Assembly (NCBI RefSeq): GCF_009828925.2
Contig: NZ_WUTY02000001.1
Coordinates: 2,138,492 to 2,202,491, forward strand
From: Methylicorpusculum oleiharenae
GTDB taxonomy: Bacteria; Pseudomonadota; Gammaproteobacteria; Methylococcales; Methylomonadaceae
DNA: 64,000 nt
Direction of reading: 5' to 3'
Shown: positions 26,183-36,123 of the stretch, one piece after another
Layout of the letters: the number at the start of each line of letters is the position of its first letter
Position numbering within the stretch: position 1 is the first letter of the stretch
The notes under the pieces: model-generated
Databases searched by the model: none
Seen by the model: only the letters and a program-made list of their open reading frames with translations
Told to the model about the DNA's origin: nothing
Position numbers and translations under genes: made by a program

Positions 26183-27310
26183 ATGGCAGAAGATTCCGGG
26201 CAAGATAAATCAGAAGAACCCACGGGTAAGCGGCTTGATGACGCAAGAAAAAAAGGTCAGGTCGCCCGTTCAAAAGAACTGAATACCTGCGTGATGCTTA
26301 TAACCGGAGCGACGATGCTGCTGGTGATGGGCGATCATATTGCACAAGGCATGCTGAAGATGATGACATCCGCTTTTCAGTTAAGCCGGGAGACTATTTT
26401 TTCACCGGAAAGTATGTACCTCAATTTAAAGCAGTCACTGATTGACGGGGTTTTACTCTTGGCGCCTTTTTTTATAGTAATGGTGATTGCCGCGCTTTTG
26501 GGTCCCATTTCTATGGGGGGGTGGTTGTTTAGCTGGGATGCACTGGCCCCTAAATTTGAAAAGCTTGATCCTATAAAAGGTATGGCGCGGCTGTTTTCTG
26601 TTCGGGGTTTGATAGAACTGGTGAAAGCGCTGATAAAGTTTATGCTGGTGTTCATCGTCGCCGTCATTTTGTTTAAAAGCGTCATGAATGACTTGCTCGG
26701 GCTGAGTGCCCAGTTGCCTAAACAAGCGATCAGGCATGCGCTTGAAACCATCGGTTTCTGCTATTTGATATTGAGCGCTTCGTTATTGATCATTGTCATG
26801 TTCGATGTGCCCTATCAGTTGTGGGATCATAGTCAAAAGTTAAAGATGACCAAACAGGAAGTCAGGGATGAGATGAAAGAATCGGAGGGAAGTCCGGAAA
26901 TCAAGGGGCGTCAACGCAGAATCCAGATGGAAATGGCGCAAAGACGGATGATGGAACAAGTTCCTTTAGCCGATGTGGTCGTCACTAACCCTACGCATTT
27001 TGCCGTGGCTCTTAAGTACGATCAAAACTCAAATGCTGCGCCGCGAGTGGTGGCCAAAGGCACCGATTTGATTGCTGCACAAATACGCAATCTGGCAACA
27101 GGGGCAAAAGTCCCTTTAGTGACAGCTCCGCCCTTGGCGCGCGCGCTGTATTACTCAACCGAATTAAAAGAGGAAATACCTCAAGGTTTGTTTTTGGCAG
27201 TAGCTCAGGTTTTAGCGTATGTGTTTCAGCTAAAAACTGCGCGTTCTCAAGGCTGGGCCGAGCCATTAGCGCCCGGCGACCTGCCAATTCCTGAAGAATA
27301 CCGGAAATAA
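26183..27310 (+). CDS. flhB: Flagellar export switch protein FlhB
   Basis: Export-apparatus protein that switches substrate specificity from hook to filament after self-cleavage. The 375 residues begin with the family start (DKSEEPTGKRLDDARKKGQV), continue with four membrane helices, and reach a cytoplasmic domain with the autocleavage site NPTH at 269-272 in VVVTNPTHFAVALKY. The C-terminal tail is intact. flhA starts 4 bp after its stop. Confidence 0.97.
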   Translation: MAEDSGQDKSEEPTGKRLDDARKKGQVARSKELNTCVMLITGATMLLVMGDHIAQGMLKMMTSAFQLSRETIFSPESMYLNLKQSLIDGVLLLAPFFIVMVIAALLGPISMGGWLFSWDALAPKFEKLDPIKGMARLFSVRGLIELVKALIKFMLVFIVAVILFKSVMNDLLGLSAQLPKQAIRHALETIGFCYLILSASLLIIVMFDVPYQLWDHSQKLKMTKQEVRDEMKESEGSPEIKGRQRRIQMEMAQRRMMEQVPLADVVVTNPTHFAVALKYDQNSNAAPRVVAKGTDLIAAQIRNLATGAKVPLVTAPPLARALYYSTELKEEIPQGLFLAVAQVLAYVFQLKTARSQGWAEPLAPGDLPIPEEYRK

Positions 27311-27314
27311 AACC

Positions 27315-29420
27315 ATGGATCTCAGCAAAATCACCCAAAGTCTCAAGTTAATCAGCCGCTCAGGACTGGGCGCACCGATTTTTATTATGATGATCTTGGC
27401 AATGGTCATGATGCCGTTGCCGGCTTTTATATTGGATTTGTTTTTTACCTTTAACATTGCTTTTTCACTGATCATTCTGCTGGTTGTTGTTTACACCCTA
27501 AATCCTCTCGAATTCTCCGCTTTTCCAACGGTCATTCTGATCGCAACCCTGCTTCGGCTGGCTCTTAACGTCGCGTCAACCCGTATCGTGTTACTCGATG
27601 GTCATAATGGCGGTGCGGCCGCAGGTAAGGTCATCGAAGCGTTTGGAAATTTCGTTATCGGCGGCAATTTTGCAGTGGGTCTGGTCGTGTTTGCCATTCT
27701 GGTGATTATCAACTTCGTTGTCGTTACCAAAGGTGCCGGACGGGTCGCGGAAGTTGGCGCGCGGTTTACTTTGGATGCGATGCCGGGCAAACAAATGGCG
27801 ATCGATGCTGATTTGAATTCCGGTCTGATCAATCAGGATCAAGCCAAGCAGAGACGGGCTGAAGTGGCCGCCGAAGCGGATTTTTACGGCTCAATGGACG
27901 GTGCGAGTAAGTTCGTCAGAGGCGATGCCGTGGCCGGTATCATCATTTTATTTGTCAATATCATCGGCGGCCTGGCGATTGGTGTGGCGCAACATGGCAT
28001 GAGCTTTAGTGATGCGGGCGAAGTTTATGTATTGTTGACCATCGGTGATGGGTTGGTTGCGCAAATACCGTCACTCTTGTTGTCGACTGCTTCGGCTATC
28101 GTGGTGACCCGCGTCAAAGTGGGTGATGAGAATCTGGGGCAGCAAGTCAGTTCTCAACTTTTCGACAATCCCAAATCGTTATACATCACAGCGGCGGTCA
28201 TCGGTCTGTTAGGCATTATTCCGGGGATGCCTAATTTAGTATTCATCTTTTTATCGGCAACGTTGGCTGGTGTCGGTTATATGGCCGCAAAACGGCAGGA
28301 GCTGGTTCAGAGTGTTGAAGTTAAAAAGGATTTAGCATTGCGGCAACCTGCGCCTTCGGCTGAGATTAAAGAATTGGGTTGGGATGATGTAATGCCGGTG
28401 GATGTGATTGGTCTGGAGGTCGGTTACCGGTTGATTCCCCTGGTTGATAAAAATCAAGGCGGACAGTTGATGACCCGCATAAAAGGTGTGCGTAAAAAAC
28501 TGTCTCAAGAGATGGGTTTTTTGATTCCATCCGTTCATATCAGAGACAACCTGGATTTAACCCCGACAACCTATCGCATCTCATTGATGGGCGTCACGGT
28601 GGGTGAAGCGGATGTTATCCCTGACATGGAATTGGCTATCAATCCCGGCAGGGTTTTTGGCGCACTTAAGGGCAAGGAATGCAGAGATCCGGCATTTGGC
28701 TTGGAGGCGGTATGGATTGAGCCGAATCAAAAAGATCATGCCCAAACACTTGGTTACACGGTAGTCGATCCCGGTACGGTGGTCGCCACGCATTTAAGCC
28801 ATGTCCTGCAGAGTAATGCCTATCAGTTGCTGGGATACGAAGAAACGCAACGGATATTGGAAAATCTTTCAAAGGCGGCGCCTAAGCTGGTTGAAGATCT
28901 GGTGCCAAAAACCATGCCTTTGGGTGTTGTGGTTAAAGTCCTGCAAAATCTGCTTCAAGAACGGGTGCCGATCAGAGATATGAGAACCATCGCCGAAACT
29001 TTGGCGGAGTTCGGCATGAAGAGTCAAGATCCCGATGTGTTGACATCGGCGGTAAGAGTCTCTTTGGGTAGGGCAATTGTTCATGAAATCAGTGGTATAC
29101 AGCAGGAGTTACCTGTAATTACCTTGGATCCAGATTTGGAACGCTTGTTGCATAAGTCATTACAGACTGCAGGAGAGGGTGGCGTTGGCATTGAGCCTGG
29201 GCTGGCTGAGCAAATGCATAGGGCATTGGAAGAAAGTACACAAAAAATGGAATTGGAAGGACAAACCGCTGTTTTATTGGTGTCCTCATTTATCCGGCCC
29301 TGGGTGGCTCGCTTCGTACGTTATTCAATTTCCGGCTTGCACGTTCTTGCTTACAACGAAATCCCTGAAGATAGACAAATTAAAGTGATTTCGACGGTAG
29401 GAGGAGGGCAGCGAACCTAA
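27315..29420 (+). CDS. flhA: Flagellar export gate protein FlhA
   Basis: Largest export-gate component: 701 residues with an N-terminal membrane half (about eight helices) and a C-terminal cytoplasmic substrate-docking ring. Signatures include LRLALNVASTRIVL, the FHIPEP-family block RVAEVGARFTLDAMPGKQMA, and DADLNSGLI. Length is normal. It overlaps none of its neighbours and is followed by flhF after 16 bp. Confidence 0.98.
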   Translation: MDLSKITQSLKLISRSGLGAPIFIMMILAMVMMPLPAFILDLFFTFNIAFSLIILLVVVYTLNPLEFSAFPTVILIATLLRLALNVASTRIVLLDGHNGGAAAGKVIEAFGNFVIGGNFAVGLVVFAILVIINFVVVTKGAGRVAEVGARFTLDAMPGKQMAIDADLNSGLINQDQAKQRRAEVAAEADFYGSMDGASKFVRGDAVAGIIILFVNIIGGLAIGVAQHGMSFSDAGEVYVLLTIGDGLVAQIPSLLLSTASAIVVTRVKVGDENLGQQVSSQLFDNPKSLYITAAVIGLLGIIPGMPNLVFIFLSATLAGVGYMAAKRQELVQSVEVKKDLALRQPAPSAEIKELGWDDVMPVDVIGLEVGYRLIPLVDKNQGGQLMTRIKGVRKKLSQEMGFLIPSVHIRDNLDLTPTTYRISLMGVTVGEADVIPDMELAINPGRVFGALKGKECRDPAFGLEAVWIEPNQKDHAQTLGYTVVDPGTVVATHLSHVLQSNAYQLLGYEETQRILENLSKAAPKLVEDLVPKTMPLGVVVKVLQNLLQERVPIRDMRTIAETLAEFGMKSQDPDVLTSAVRVSLGRAIVHEISGIQQELPVITLDPDLERLLHKSLQTAGEGGVGIEPGLAEQMHRALEESTQKMELEGQTAVLLVSSFIRPWVARFVRYSISGLHVLAYNEIPEDRQIKVISTVGGGQRT

Positions 29421-29436
29421 TTTGACGGGGTAGTAA

Positions 29437-30921
29437 ATGAAAATTAAACGATATTTTGCGGAGGATATCCGCCAAGCCATGCGTATGGTCAAGGAAGAAC
29501 TCGGAGCCGACGCGGTGATAATGTCGAATCGTTCCGTTGATGGCGGCGTGGAAATTGTCGCGGCCCGCGATTTTGACGAGGAGCTGATTCATAGCAGCCT
29601 GCAAAAACAGGCTGAAGAACAGAAACTGGCGAGATCCAAGGAAATAAGAAAACCCGTTTTGCAAACGTTTGAAGCGGAAGAAAAACCGTTACATGTTATC
29701 AGCAACCCCCGAAAAAAAGGTGCTGACGGCGAGATACCACCACGGCCTTCGCGCCGCAAAATGGATGAGTATCTGGGTTATGCTGAAAAAGCAAATTTCA
29801 CCAGACCGGCAAAACCAGTCAGCTACCCGGAGCCATTGTCAGCCCCTAAAAATTCGGTCAGGCAGGATTGGGAAAACACTGCTGAATCGCCTAAAGCAAA
29901 TTCTCCCTCTGCCGCTCAGGTTAATAAACCGATTGATTACGCAGAAAAAATTCAACAACAAACAATCTCTCAGGAAAAGCAGGAAGTTGACCACGATCAA
30001 CTCATTATGGACATGTTTCAGGAGCTTAAGTCATTGCGTGTGACGATGAACAGCCGATTGTCTGAAATGGGTTGGCAGCAAAATAATCAGAACAATCCGG
30101 CCCGACTCGAATTGCTGAGCCGACTGGCGGATATGGGGATAGCCAAGAACCTCAGTATCAAAGTGGCTAATCGTTTAGGCTCACTTCGCGATGTGGATTT
30201 GGCGTTTAAAAAAGCGCAGGAAATGCTGATCAACGTATTGCCTATTGCCGAAGACAATCTGCTTGAATACGGCGGTATCGTTGCGCTGGTAGGTCCTACC
30301 GGTGTGGGAAAAACCACGACCATCGCAAAACTGGCGGCTCAGTTCATACTGAAACACGGGCCAAAACAGGTGGCTTTGATTTCCACCGATAATTTCCGGA
30401 TTGCTGCTCACGATCAGCTCAATACGTATGGCCGCATATTAGATGTACCGGTTCGTATTGCTTCAAATGCCGAGCAATTGAGATCACTGATCAACGGTTT
30501 TGCCGATAAACGCTTGATTTTGATTGATACCGCAGGCATGGGGCACAGAGATCAGCGTCTTGCCGAACAGATCAAAACCTTGCAGCACGATGACCTGTTT
30601 ATCAAATGTTATCTGGTCATGTCTGCAGCAACCCAATATAAAACGACGAAAGAAATCATTGAGGCTTTTAAAATATTTCAGCCGGAAGCAGGTATTTTGA
30701 CTAAACTTGATGAGACCACATCTCAAGGCGCGGCCTTGTCTGCTGTGACTGAACAACGTTTACCCCTGGCTTTTGTCACCAATGGTCAACAAGTTCCCGA
30801 AGATTTGCATAATGCAGTCGGTAGAGATCTTGTTGAGCAATGCGTCGCAGAACTTAAGCTGACCGGCGAAAGTAAGGTCAGCATGAATTATGATGATTGG
30901 GTTTCACAAAGCTATGCATAA
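29437..30921 (+). CDS. flhF: Flagellar placement GTPase FlhF
   Basis: SRP-type GTPase that marks the cell pole for flagellar assembly. The 494 residues comprise the N-terminal FlhF-specific region (MKIKRYFAEDIRQAMRMVKE), a basic, Pro-rich variable linker (about 80-180), and the NG domain with P-loop GPTGVGKT (286-293), STDNFRIAAHDQL, DTAGMGHRD and LTKLDET. With FleN downstream this implies polar flagellation. Confidence 0.96.
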   Translation: MKIKRYFAEDIRQAMRMVKEELGADAVIMSNRSVDGGVEIVAARDFDEELIHSSLQKQAEEQKLARSKEIRKPVLQTFEAEEKPLHVISNPRKKGADGEIPPRPSRRKMDEYLGYAEKANFTRPAKPVSYPEPLSAPKNSVRQDWENTAESPKANSPSAAQVNKPIDYAEKIQQQTISQEKQEVDHDQLIMDMFQELKSLRVTMNSRLSEMGWQQNNQNNPARLELLSRLADMGIAKNLSIKVANRLGSLRDVDLAFKKAQEMLINVLPIAEDNLLEYGGIVALVGPTGVGKTTTIAKLAAQFILKHGPKQVALISTDNFRIAAHDQLNTYGRILDVPVRIASNAEQLRSLINGFADKRLILIDTAGMGHRDQRLAEQIKTLQHDDLFIKCYLVMSAATQYKTTKEIIEAFKIFQPEAGILTKLDETTSQGAALSAVTEQRLPLAFVTNGQQVPEDLHNAVGRDLVEQCVAELKLTGESKVSMNYDDWVSQSYA

Positions 30922-31786
30922 TCAATTGGATCAAGCTGCCGGAATTAGAAAAATGAAAAAAGTAAACCCTGTTCGTGTCATTGCTGTTACCAGCGGCAAA
31001 GGTGGCGTGGGTAAAACTAACTTGTCAGTTAATTTAGGCATGGCCATGTGCGAAATGGGTAAACGTGTGGCTTTGCTGGATGCCGATATGGGCTTGGCTA
31101 ATGTCGATGTGCTGCTGGGTATGTATCCACAGTTCAATTTATCACATGTACTTAGCGGCGAAAAAACACTGGATGAAATTATTCTTCACGGGCCATCAGG
31201 GCTATTGGTGATTCCTGCCTCGTCGGGCCTGCAACGCATGTCTGACCTTTCTAATATCGAGCAGGCGGCCATTGTGCATGCTTTTAGCGAAATCAATCAT
31301 GATCTGGATGTCATGATCGTTGATACCGCAGCGGGTATTTCGCCCAGCGTGGTTAATTTTGCCCGAGCGTGTCAGGAGATTATTATCGTTGTCTGTGATG
31401 AGCCGACTTCGCTCACTGATGCTTATGCGTTTATTAAATTGTTGAATAGAGATTACGGACTTAACCGATTTCATGTGCTGACTAATATGGTTCAGACGGT
31501 TCAGCAAGGCCAGTTGCTTTTTCAAAAGTTAACCCGGGTGACCGATCGTTATCTGGATGTTTCATTGGATTTTGTCGGGGCAATTCCGTTCGACGAATAT
31601 TTGCGTAAAGCGGTGCAAAAGCAAAATCCTGTGATTGCTTCATATCCCAGGAGTAAGGCGTCACTGGCAATTAAAGCAGCCGCCCAGCAAATCAACCGTT
31701 GGCCGATCAAAAATCAAGCGGGCGGATACCTGGAGTTTTTTGTTGAGCGGATGATTCAATACGGCACTCAGGAGCATGTTGCATGA
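30914..31786 (+). CDS. fleN: Flagellar number regulator FleN/FlhG (MinD-like ATPase)
   Basis: MinD/ParA-type ATPase that limits flagellar number and, in Pseudomonas, antagonises FleQ. It has the deviant Walker A TSGKGGVGKTN, AVVLLDADMGLANVDVLLG-like residues (ALLDADMGLANVDVLLG), and DTAAGISPSVV. The frame extends to 30890, but the ATG at 30914 overlaps the flhF stop region and gives the usual N-terminus; either start is possible. It overlaps flhF by 8 bp. Confidence 0.94.
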   Translation: MHNQLDQAAGIRKMKKVNPVRVIAVTSGKGGVGKTNLSVNLGMAMCEMGKRVALLDADMGLANVDVLLGMYPQFNLSHVLSGEKTLDEIILHGPSGLLVIPASSGLQRMSDLSNIEQAAIVHAFSEINHDLDVMIVDTAAGISPSVVNFARACQEIIIVVCDEPTSLTDAYAFIKLLNRDYGLNRFHVLTNMVQTVQQGQLLFQKLTRVTDRYLDVSLDFVGAIPFDEYLRKAVQKQNPVIASYPRSKASLAIKAAAQQINRWPIKNQAGGYLEFFVERMIQYGTQEHVA

Positions 31787-31797
31787 AAGGAGCGGCG

Positions 31798-32526
31798 ATG
31801 TATGCCTCTGTGCAGACCGGGTCTAAAGAAGACCTTGTCGCACAGTATGCACCTCTCGTTAAGCGCATCGCCTATCATTTGATTTGTAAATTACCTGACA
31901 CGATTATGGTCGATGATTTGATTCAGTCGGGTATGTTGGGCTTATTGGAAGCCGTAAAAAACTTTGATTCGTCCCAAGGTGCAAGTTTTGAAACCTATGC
32001 CGGCATTCGTATTCGCGGGTCGATGCTGGATGATGTCAGGCGTTCCGATTGGACGCCACGTTCAGTGCATAGAAAAGCACGTATGGTTGCCGATGCTATC
32101 CGACAGATCGAAAACAATACCGGATGTGATGCCAGAGATTCCGATGTTGCCAAATTCTTAGGCATCAGCATGGATGAATACGGGCAAATTCTTCAGGATA
32201 CGCTTTGCTGTAGAGAATTGAGTGTAGAGAAATTAGCGGAAGAAGGTGATCATGCTTTTGATGAGTGTATCGAAGAAGAAAGTGATCCATTTGGGCAAAT
32301 TAGCCATGAATCATTCAATGCTGCGTTGAAAGAAGCCATTATGCAATTGCCCGAACGCGAAAGATTGGTCATTTCACTGTATTATAACGATGAGTTGAAC
32401 TTGAGAGAGATTGGCAAAGTGCTTGAGGTCAGTGAGTCGCGGGTCAGTCAGATTTTAAGCAAAGCGATGCTGCGATTGCGTGCCAGACTGGCCGGTTGGC
32501 AAGAGGCGGGAAGTGAAAATACTTAG
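31798..32526 (+). CDS. fliA: RNA polymerase sigma factor for flagellar operon, sigma-28
   Basis: Directs late flagellar and chemotaxis transcription. The 242-residue protein has sigma-70 region 2 (DDLIQSGMLGLLEAVKNFD, YAGIRIRGSMLDD), region 3, and a region 4 helix-turn-helix (LNLREIGKVLEVSESRVSQI). An ATG at 31783 overlaps the fleN stop (ATGA), but AAAGGAG lies 5 bp before the ATG at 31798, which is the better start. The gene closes the flhAF-fleN-fliA run; a 238-bp spacer follows. Confidence 0.96.
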   Translation: MYASVQTGSKEDLVAQYAPLVKRIAYHLICKLPDTIMVDDLIQSGMLGLLEAVKNFDSSQGASFETYAGIRIRGSMLDDVRRSDWTPRSVHRKARMVADAIRQIENNTGCDARDSDVAKFLGISMDEYGQILQDTLCCRELSVEKLAEEGDHAFDECIEEESDPFGQISHESFNAALKEAIMQLPERERLVISLYYNDELNLREIGKVLEVSESRVSQILSKAMLRLRARLAGWQEAGSENT

Positions 32527-32764
32527 GCGCTCGACGTTTATGCCTTCAACAGTGCTCAGTCAGTTTGCTCATCTTCACGTCACGCAATCACTGACATAGC
32601 CTGCTACTACTTGAATAGGGTCAAAGTTCAGCTTAAGTTGTGATGGTTGTTTCATTCCCGCTACTTAATGAATTGAGCCGAAGGCAATTCACACGATTAA
32701 AAACTGGATTGAGTTAATAACGGTTCACTGAGAATGACAAAATACAACAGATTGGAGATTATCT

Positions 32765-33151
32765 TTGGATAAGAACATGAAAATTCTGGTTGTTGATGAT
32801 TTTTCAACAATGAGACGAATAGTAAAAAATTTGCTCCGGGATCTGGGTTTTACCAATACTTTGGAAGCGGATGATGGGAAGACCGCACTGCCTAAGCTGA
32901 AGTCAGGTGCAATCGATTTTCTGATTACGGATTGGAATATGCCCGGTATGACCGGCCTGGATTTATTAAAGGCCGTTCGTGCGGATCCGGAACTGGCCAA
33001 GATGCCGGTATTAATGGTAACTGCAGAAGCCAAGCGAGAGCAAATTATTATGGCTGCGCAGGCCGGGGTCAATGGCTACATCATCAAACCTTTTACGGCG
33101 GCTACACTTAAAGAAAAGATCGAGAAGATTTTTGAACGCATAGACGGCTAG
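32765..33151 (+). CDS. cheY: Chemotaxis response regulator CheY
   Basis: Single-domain receiver (128 residues) that, once phosphorylated by CheA, binds FliM. It shows the acidic pair DD in [11 protein letters not shown], phospho-Asp in [11 protein letters not shown], Thr in VTAEAK, and Lys in [13 protein letters not shown] ribosome site lies 7 bp before the TTG at 32765, whereas it is about 19 bp from the ATG at 32777, so the rarer TTG is the likelier start. The 238-bp spacer upstream shows no clear promoter; a weak sigma-28-like pair TCAAAGTT-11-GTGATGGT lies at 32621. Confidence 0.96.
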   Translation: MDKNMKILVVDDFSTMRRIVKNLLRDLGFTNTLEADDGKTALPKLKSGAIDFLITDWNMPGMTGLDLLKAVRADPELAKMPVLMVTAEAKREQIIMAAQAGVNGYIIKPFTAATLKEKIEKIFERIDG

Positions 33152-33167
33152 CTGAAGAAGGATTGCC

Positions 33168-33899
33168 ATGACCGAAATTGATCGCCTTAGCTTAGCTAAA
33201 AATTTGCTGGAAGCGTTGGTGAATGGAGACGAAGCTTCTGCAAATAAATATATGGATGAAATTGCCGGTATACGTGAGACTCAGCTTTATCAGGAAGTTG
33301 GAAAGTTAACGCGGCAACTACATGATTCGATGACTTCTTTTGCGCTGGAAACAAAAATTACCGCTTTTGCGCAAAATGATATTCCGGATGCAAAGGAGCG
33401 CTTGCACTATGTTATTTCAATGACCGAACAAGCTGCGAATAAAACTTTGAATGCGGTAGAAGATTTATATCCTGTGGCTTCCGAGCTGAATCAGCAAGTG
33501 CAAAAGCTGTCTGCTAACTGGGACCGGTTTTTGATCAGGCAAATGCCTTTTCAGGAGTTTAAGGACATGAGTCAAGAATTAACGGAGTATTTTAAAGTCT
33601 CCGTTCAATCGCTTGAGAATATTCAAAATGGATTAAATGAGATCCTGATGGCTCAAAGTTTCCAAGACATCACCGGCCAGATTATTCGGCGAGTCATTAC
33701 CATGGTTGAGGAACTGGAATCCGGTATGCTCGCTTTAATTAAGCTGTCGGGGCACGGCAGGCCGCCAGAAAAAAACATAGACAGCAGTGAGCCTGAGTTG
33801 CCGGGACCAATTGTTCCGGGTTTGGATGATAGTGATGGTGCAGTAGTCGCCAGCAGTCAGGATGACGTGGATGACCTGTTATCAAGTTTGGGATTTTGA
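33168..33899 (+). CDS. cheZ: CheY-P phosphatase CheZ
   Basis: Dephosphorylates CheY-P. The 243 residues are mostly helical. The catalytic segment MAQSFQDITGQIIRR contains the essential Gln (QDITGQ), and the extreme C-terminus DDVDDLLSSLGF is the CheY-docking peptide. The intervening region is Pro- and Asp-rich. It lies 16 bp after cheY and 9 bp before cheA. Confidence 0.96.
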   Translation: MTEIDRLSLAKNLLEALVNGDEASANKYMDEIAGIRETQLYQEVGKLTRQLHDSMTSFALETKITAFAQNDIPDAKERLHYVISMTEQAANKTLNAVEDLYPVASELNQQVQKLSANWDRFLIRQMPFQEFKDMSQELTEYFKVSVQSLENIQNGLNEILMAQSFQDITGQIIRRVITMVEELESGMLALIKLSGHGRPPEKNIDSSEPELPGPIVPGLDDSDGAVVASSQDDVDDLLSSLGF

Positions 33900-33908
33900 G
33901 GAAACCAT

Positions 33909-36110
33909 ATGGCAATTGACCTGGACGACGAAATACTTCAGGACTTTCTGGTCGAGGCTGGTGAAATTCTTGATCTGTTGGGAGAGCAGTTGGTTCAGCT
34001 TGAGCAAATGCCCGAAGATTATGATTTGCTCAATGCCATATTTCGAGGATTCCATACCGTTAAAGGCGGTGCCGGCTTTTTGGCGATTGATGCCTTAGTG
34101 GAAATTTGTCATAAAGCAGAGGATGTTTTTAATATTCTGCGGCAGGGAGACCGGCGCGTTTCTGCCGAACTTATGGATGTTGTATTACAAGTTCTGGATG
34201 TTGTAAACAACATGTTCAATCAAGTCAGAGGCGGGATATTACCCGAATCTGCCGATCCTGAATTATTAGCTAATTTGCAAACTTTTGCTGTCCCGGCATC
34301 AGATGATATCGTTTCGCCCGATGTAGAAACAATGCCGGTAGAGTCTGTCGATGAGAGCGATGCTGTAGAAGCACAGTTTGAAGCTATGCTGGACAGGGCG
34401 GCAGAATCAAAGGCTGGGGGCGACTCAGGCTCATCTTCTGATGAAATTACCGAAGAAGAATTTGAAGCGTTGCTGGATGCCTTGCACGGTAAAGGGGACG
34501 TTTCTGCCGCACCTGCAAGCAAGGTAAAAGAAACTTCCGGTCAGGCGCAAGCTGTTGAATCAGATGAAATGACCGAAGAAGAGTTTGACCGGTTATTGGA
34601 TGAGTTACACGGTAAAGGCAAATTTAAAGGTGCTGAAATTGCTCAAACATCCACCTCTACGGCGTCTGTTGCACCGGATGAAATCAGTGATGACGAATTT
34701 GAAAAAGTCATGGATGAAATCCATGGGAAAGGTAAATTTGATGCCTCCAAACTGAGCATTGTCGAGGGTCATTCCAATAAAGAGTCCATTCCACAAAATA
34801 AATCAATGGCTGCACCTGCCGCCGCTCCGCAACCGGTATCCAGGCCAACTGTCGAGGCCAGATCAGCCGACAATGCTGCTGCACCGTCAAGTTTCCCAGT
34901 CGGTTCAGATATCAAGGCGCAAAAAGCCGGAACTCCCCAAGTGGAAACGTCGGTAAGAGTCGATACTCAAGTGCTTGATGAGATTATGAATATGGTGGGT
35001 GAACTGGTTTTGGTCAGAAACCGTTTACAGACGCTGAAACTGGCTAGCGAACGAGATGATCAAATGGCCCAAGCTATAGCCAATCTGGCCATTGTTACAT
35101 CTGATTTACAGCTGGCTGTCATGAAAACGAGAATGCAGCCGATCAAAAAAGTTTTTGGCCGTTTTCCCCGCGTTGTAAGAGACCTGGCCCGCAGCCTAAA
35201 AAAAGAAATAAGACTGGAGTTGATCGGAGAAGAGACCGATCTGGATAAAAATCTGGTTGAAGCGCTTGCTGATCCTCTGGTCCATTTAGTTAGAAATGCT
35301 GTGGATCATGGGATTGAACTGCCTTATGAACGGGAAAAAGCGGGTAAGCCGAAAGAAGGAATTGTCGTGCTTACGGCGTCTCAACAAGGCGACCATATCC
35401 TGTTATCGATAAGAGACGACGGCAAGGGGATGAATGCCGACGTTTTACGTGCCAAAGTCGTCGAAAAAGGCTTGATGGATCCCGATACAGCCGCCCGGCT
35501 TGATAGTAGAGAATGTTTTAACCTGATATTTATGCCCGGCTTCTCGACTAAAACTGAAATTTCTGATGTTTCAGGGCGGGGTGTCGGCATGGATGTCGTC
35601 AAAACGCGAATATCTCAAATGAACGGTACCGTAGAGGTTGATTCGACAGAGGGCTACGGAAGTACGATTACCATCAAAGTCCCATTAACCCTGGCTATAA
35701 TGCCTACGTTAATGGTCAGGCTTTTTGATCAGGCTTTCGCTTTGCCGTTGGCCAGCGTGATAGAAATACTTGATCTGGATTTACGCAATACCAATGTTGT
35801 CGATGGACAACTTGTGATTATGGTCAGAAATAAGGCATTGCCTTTATTTTATTTGGGCGAATGGCTGGTAAGAAATCCCCTTTATGAGGTTCAAAAACGT
35901 GTGGCGGCTCATGTTGTAGTCGTGAATGCGGGAGGACGGCAAGTGGGTTTTGTCGTAGATCAATTAATTGGACAGGAAGAAGTGGTTATCAAAGCTCTGG
36001 GTGCCAAATTGCAGGGATTGGATGGACTTTCAGGGGCAACGATCACCGGTGATGGCCGTATCGCATTGATTCTCGATGTTCCTGGACTGATGAAAAAATA
36101 TGCCAGTTAA
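33909..36110 (+). CDS. cheA: Chemotaxis histidine kinase CheA
   Basis: Sensor kinase of the array, 733 residues. It has an HPt domain at about 1-105 with phospho-His49 (FHTVKGGAGF) and a long acidic linker at about 110-340. The dimerisation helices (VRVDTQVLDEIMNMVGELVL) precede an ATPase domain with LVRNAVDHGIE, IRDDGKGM and GRGVGMDVVKTRI, and a C-terminal CheW-like domain. The linker carries three copies of a 19-residue motif DE(I/M)(T/S)xxEF...HGKG at 178-196, 219-237 and 257-275. There is no separate P2 domain of E. coli type, so the repeats may replace it in binding CheY or CheB. Confidence 0.97.
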   Translation: MAIDLDDEILQDFLVEAGEILDLLGEQLVQLEQMPEDYDLLNAIFRGFHTVKGGAGFLAIDALVEICHKAEDVFNILRQGDRRVSAELMDVVLQVLDVVNNMFNQVRGGILPESADPELLANLQTFAVPASDDIVSPDVETMPVESVDESDAVEAQFEAMLDRAAESKAGGDSGSSSDEITEEEFEALLDALHGKGDVSAAPASKVKETSGQAQAVESDEMTEEEFDRLLDELHGKGKFKGAEIAQTSTSTASVAPDEISDDEFEKVMDEIHGKGKFDASKLSIVEGHSNKESIPQNKSMAAPAAAPQPVSRPTVEARSADNAAAPSSFPVGSDIKAQKAGTPQVETSVRVDTQVLDEIMNMVGELVLVRNRLQTLKLASERDDQMAQAIANLAIVTSDLQLAVMKTRMQPIKKVFGRFPRVVRDLARSLKKEIRLELIGEETDLDKNLVEALADPLVHLVRNAVDHGIELPYEREKAGKPKEGIVVLTASQQGDHILLSIRDDGKGMNADVLRAKVVEKGLMDPDTAARLDSRECFNLIFMPGFSTKTEISDVSGRGVGMDVVKTRISQMNGTVEVDSTEGYGSTITIKVPLTLAIMPTLMVRLFDQAFALPLASVIEILDLDLRNTNVVDGQLVIMVRNKALPLFYLGEWLVRNPLYEVQKRVAAHVVVVNAGGRQVGFVVDQLIGQEEVVIKALGAKLQGLDGLSGATITGDGRIALILDVPGLMKKYAS

Positions 36111-36123
36111 AACTGGATAAGTT

